From: Chitinophagales bacterium
GTDB taxonomy: Bacteria > Bacteroidota > Bacteroidia > Chitinophagales > JADIYW01
Length of the DNA stretch: 64,000 nt
Assembly (NCBI GenBank): GCA_023957245.1
Contig: JAMLHJ010000003.1
Coordinates: 124,001-188,000, forward strand
Reading direction: 5' to 3'
In this document: positions 61,800 through 64,000 of the stretch, in pieces
Layout: each line of letters opens with the position of its first letter
Numbering within the stretch: the first letter of the stretch is position 1
Position numbers and translations under genes: made by a program
The notes under the pieces: model-generated
Told to the model about the DNA's origin: nothing
Database searches by the model: none
The model's input: only the letters and a program-made list of their open reading frames with translations

Positions 61800-62276
61800 A
61801 TGGAAGCTCAAAAGAAGGTGTTTGTAGAAAGGGTAGGAGTCCGTACCGAAATGATGGGGTATTCTCCATTGGCAGGAAGGATTATTGGTGCATTATTATT
61901 GTCCGAACCTCCCTATATGACATTTGATGCATTATGTGAATATCTGAATGCAAGTAAAAGTTCGATCAGTACCAATCTTCATTTTTTGATGAAAGAAGGT
62001 ACTGGCTTGGTAGAGTATTTTACTTTACCTGGAGATAGAAAAAGATATTTCAAAATCAGTATTGATAATTGGTTGAGACATATTAAAGAAATGCCTAAAG
62101 AATTTCAGAACAGTAATGACTTATTGGGAGAAATATTAGGTTATCGAGAGGCTAATCAATTAGATGGTGAATTTTCTCATTCGATTAAAAAGTTACTTTC
62201 TTTTTATGAATTTATGTTGGATAAATTGCCCTCTTTAATTGAAGAATGGGAAGAAAAAATAATTTTAGAAAAATAG
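61800..62276 (+). CDS. GbsR/MarR-type winged-helix transcriptional regulator
   Basis: 158 residues from the ATG at 61800; the frame is open to 61755 but that part overlaps the promoter box. N-terminal winged helix: PLAGRIIGALLLSEPPYMTF, then the recognition helix region LCEYLNASKSSISTNLHFLM, then the wing FTLPGDRKRYFKIS, the pattern of GbsR-like regulators. C-terminal half is a helical dimerisation region. It is 10 bp upstream of a tolC-type gene in a probable regulator-efflux operon with a palindromic site in front, so it likely controls the pump. Confidence 0.8.
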   Translation: MEAQKKVFVERVGVRTEMMGYSPLAGRIIGALLLSEPPYMTFDALCEYLNASKSSISTNLHFLMKEGTGLVEYFTLPGDRKRYFKISIDNWLRHIKEMPKEFQNSNDLLGEILGYREANQLDGEFSHSIKKLLSFYEFMLDKLPSLIEEWEEKIILEK

Positions 62277-62286
62277 TTTTTATTAT

Positions 62287-63621
62287 ATGACGTGGAAGCG
62301 AATTGCAGTCGTTGCAGCTTTATTTGGAATTGTAAATGTACAGGCTCAAGACTCATTTAACCTCAAATCTTGTGTGGATTATGCTTTGTCCAACAATTTT
62401 GATTTACTAAAAGCAGAGATTCAGCGAGAATCTATTAATTATCAAGTTAAAGAACAGATGAGTAGTGGGCTTCCTCAGATTGCTGGCTATACTTCATTTA
62501 GCGACAATGTTTTGATACCTACACAATTAGTTCCTGGAGAGTTTTTTGGTGGAGCACCTGGCACTTTCCTTCCTGTGAAGTTTGGTGTGCATTATTCAGT
62601 AGCAGCTGGACTTGAATTAAATCAATTATTATTTAGTCAACAATTTTTCAATGGTTTGAAGACAGCTAGAAAAGCCAAAGAGGTTGTAGATGTTTCTGTA
62701 GATCAAGCTAAAGAGCAGGTTGTCTATACAGTTGCCAATTATTATTATCAAGCTCAAGCATTTAAAATTCAATTGAAAATGTTGGAAGATAATTACGATA
62801 GACTATCTAAAATTACTGATATAGCTGAGGTTCAATATAAGAATGATATGATGAGAAAATTGGACTTAGATCAATTGATTGTCAATAAAAAGAATTTGGA
62901 AACATCATTGAATAATGCCAAGATTGGCTACAATCAACAAATGAATGGCTTAAAAATTATTCTAGGAATGGATGTTGAAGATGAACTGACTTTAGTCGAT
63001 GAGGAGATACAAGTGAAGGACAGTGAATATGAAAATATCAAGAAAATAAGTAATAATTTATCTCAGAAAGTCTTACAAACTAAATTGGAGATGTCTGAAT
63101 TGGAATACAAAACCATTAAAGCAGGGTATTATCCTTCTCTACATCTTAATTTTAGTACGAGTATCAATGGTCAGTTTGATAAATTCAATTTTAAAAATGA
63201 AGGCTCTTTCAATAGATATCCTTTTATGATGTTGGGACTGACTCTGAATGTACCCATTTTTGATGGACTAAAGAAAAATAGCCAGTTGAAACAAAAGGCT
63301 TTGGCTATGGAGCAGATGAAGTTTGACCAGCAGAAAACGACTCATCAACTCAATCTTCAGTATCAAAATGCGGTTTACACCATTCAACAGAATAGAAGTA
63401 TCTATGCTTTGCAGAAAGAAAATCTTGGATTTGCCAATCAACTTTATGATGCTGTGAAACATACTTATAATGATGGTATTTCCAATATTACTGAATTAAT
63501 TAATGCTGAAAATAGCTTAAAAGAAGCTCAGAACAATTATCTCAATGCATTGATGAAAATCAAAATTGCAGAACTAGATGAAATGTATATTTCTGGAAAT
63601 ATTAACGAACTCACACAATAA
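62287..63621 (+). CDS. TolC-family outer-membrane efflux protein
   Basis: 444 residues with signal ending NVQAQ. Starts FNLKSCVDYALSNNFDLLKA, a typical TolC/OEP beginning; two repeats of long helical hairpins follow (residues about 100-230 and 300-425) with a beta strand YPSLHLNFSTSI and PFMMLGLTLNVPIFDGLKK between them. Forms the outer-membrane trimeric channel of a tripartite pump. It lies between the regulator and the membrane fusion gene. Confidence 0.92.
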   Translation: MTWKRIAVVAALFGIVNVQAQDSFNLKSCVDYALSNNFDLLKAEIQRESINYQVKEQMSSGLPQIAGYTSFSDNVLIPTQLVPGEFFGGAPGTFLPVKFGVHYSVAAGLELNQLLFSQQFFNGLKTARKAKEVVDVSVDQAKEQVVYTVANYYYQAQAFKIQLKMLEDNYDRLSKITDIAEVQYKNDMMRKLDLDQLIVNKKNLETSLNNAKIGYNQQMNGLKIILGMDVEDELTLVDEEIQVKDSEYENIKKISNNLSQKVLQTKLEMSELEYKTIKAGYYPSLHLNFSTSINGQFDKFNFKNEGSFNRYPFMMLGLTLNVPIFDGLKKNSQLKQKALAMEQMKFDQQKTTHQLNLQYQNAVYTIQQNRSIYALQKENLGFANQLYDAVKHTYNDGISNITELINAENSLKEAQNNYLNALMKIKIAELDEMYISGNINELTQ

Positions 63622-63640
63622 AATTTATAACTCAAATAAC

Positions 63641-64000
63641 ATGAAAAAAATATTAATATCCCTTGCGGTAATTGCAATTGTAGGCTTTATGGCTTTCAAA
63701 TTAAAGTCTAATAAAGAGACAATAGACGCCAATACAAAAGAGGCGCTTAACATTGAAAAATATGATTTTATTCCGGTGAGAGTATATCAGATTGCTCATC
63801 AAAATAATGTTCAATCCGTTGAAGAAATTGGTTCGTTTCAATCTCGTCAGGATTTGACTGTTAGTGCAACAGCGACAGGAAGAATTGTCAATCTCAATGT
63901 TCGTGAAGGTCAATATATCTCCAAAGGTACAGTAATTGCTCGTTTGGATTACGCCGCTTTGGCTGCTCAATTGGCTACATCAAAAGCAGCGATGAGCAAT
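63641..64000 (+). CDS. RND efflux periplasmic adaptor (membrane fusion protein), partial
   Basis: First 120 codons, running off the right edge. N-terminal membrane anchor (MKKILISLAVIAIVGFMAFK), then EEIGSFQSRQDLTVSATATG and the lipoyl half-motif GRIVNLNVREGQYISKGTVI with ARLDYAALAAQLATSKAA leading into the helical hairpin. Starts 19 bp after the TolC gene; the inner-membrane RND transporter is expected next. Confidence 0.9.
   Translation, partial: MKKILISLAVIAIVGFMAFKLKSNKETIDANTKEALNIEKYDFIPVRVYQIAHQNNVQSVEEIGSFQSRQDLTVSATATGRIVNLNVREGQYISKGTVIARLDYAALAAQLATSKAAMSN

Overview
The window is chromosomal DNA from an AT-rich (roughly one third G+C) member of the Bacteroidota. Grounds: menaquinone genes, a 14-gene Nuo cluster with a short NuoG, TAnnTTTG-type -7 promoter boxes directly before several starts, C-terminal type IX secretion sorting domains, lipoproteins with Bacteroidota-style signals, and TANFOR/FN3/outer-membrane-barrel genes. 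Genus cannot be told from the sequence alone; a Chitinophagales- or Saprospirales-like lineage is a guess.

Layout. 1-3994 (minus): tightly packed menF-menD-menB-menA menaquinone operon, menA running off the left edge. 4080-6081 (minus): an AidB-like acyl-CoA dehydrogenase followed by an alkyltransferase-like protein; an AlkB-type dioxygenase sits at 15.6-16.3 kb, so three alkylation-damage-type genes lie within 12 kb. 6.2-16.3 kb: SNF2 helicase, hemerythrin-like protein, DUF4377 lipoprotein, TPR membrane protein, QueD-type pterin enzyme, a beta/gamma-crystallin-like secreted protein and a lipoprotein, separated by two repeat-rich non-coding stretches, one holding a 250-bp tandem duplication. 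16.4-29.1 kb (plus): complete nuoABCDEFGHIJKLMN, respiratory complex I, which would reduce the menaquinone made by the first operon.

29.2-38.5 kb is a rearranged region. A CotH-kinase lipoprotein gene and a 526-residue helical protein gene appear once ancestrally adjacent; a 645-bp stretch spanning their junction is present twice as diverged direct copies (29929-30573 and 36489-37133), and about 5.9 kb of foreign-looking DNA lies between: an IS1182-type transposase remnant, a tail-fibre/T9SS protein, a secreted hydrolase-like protein and two tandem-duplicated lipoproteins. 38.6-48.1 kb: a three-gene surface operon (TANFOR/carboxypeptidase-regulatory giant, FN3-like protein, outer-membrane barrel). 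48.2-50.8 kb (minus): a pair of acyl-CoA dehydrogenases, one lacking the catalytic glutamate. 50.9-53.0 kb: a beta-helix T9SS-secreted protein.

53.4-60.0 kb (minus) is a defence island and the most interesting part: a condensin-type operon matching Wadjet/MksBEFG (SMC ATPase, Toprim nuclease, kleisin, MukE/MksE-like, plus a small unknown gene) in the order C-D-A-B rather than the usual A-B-C-D, preceded by an HNH endonuclease and the scar of a cytosine-C5 methyltransferase whose motif I is joined directly to motif X. The island also sits between a broken and an intact copy of a DUF6498-like gene. 61.1-64.0 kb: a DUF2147 protein, then a GbsR/MarR-type regulator with TolC and membrane-fusion genes of an RND efflux pump that continues past the right edge. 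No rRNA, tRNA or CRISPR array was seen.
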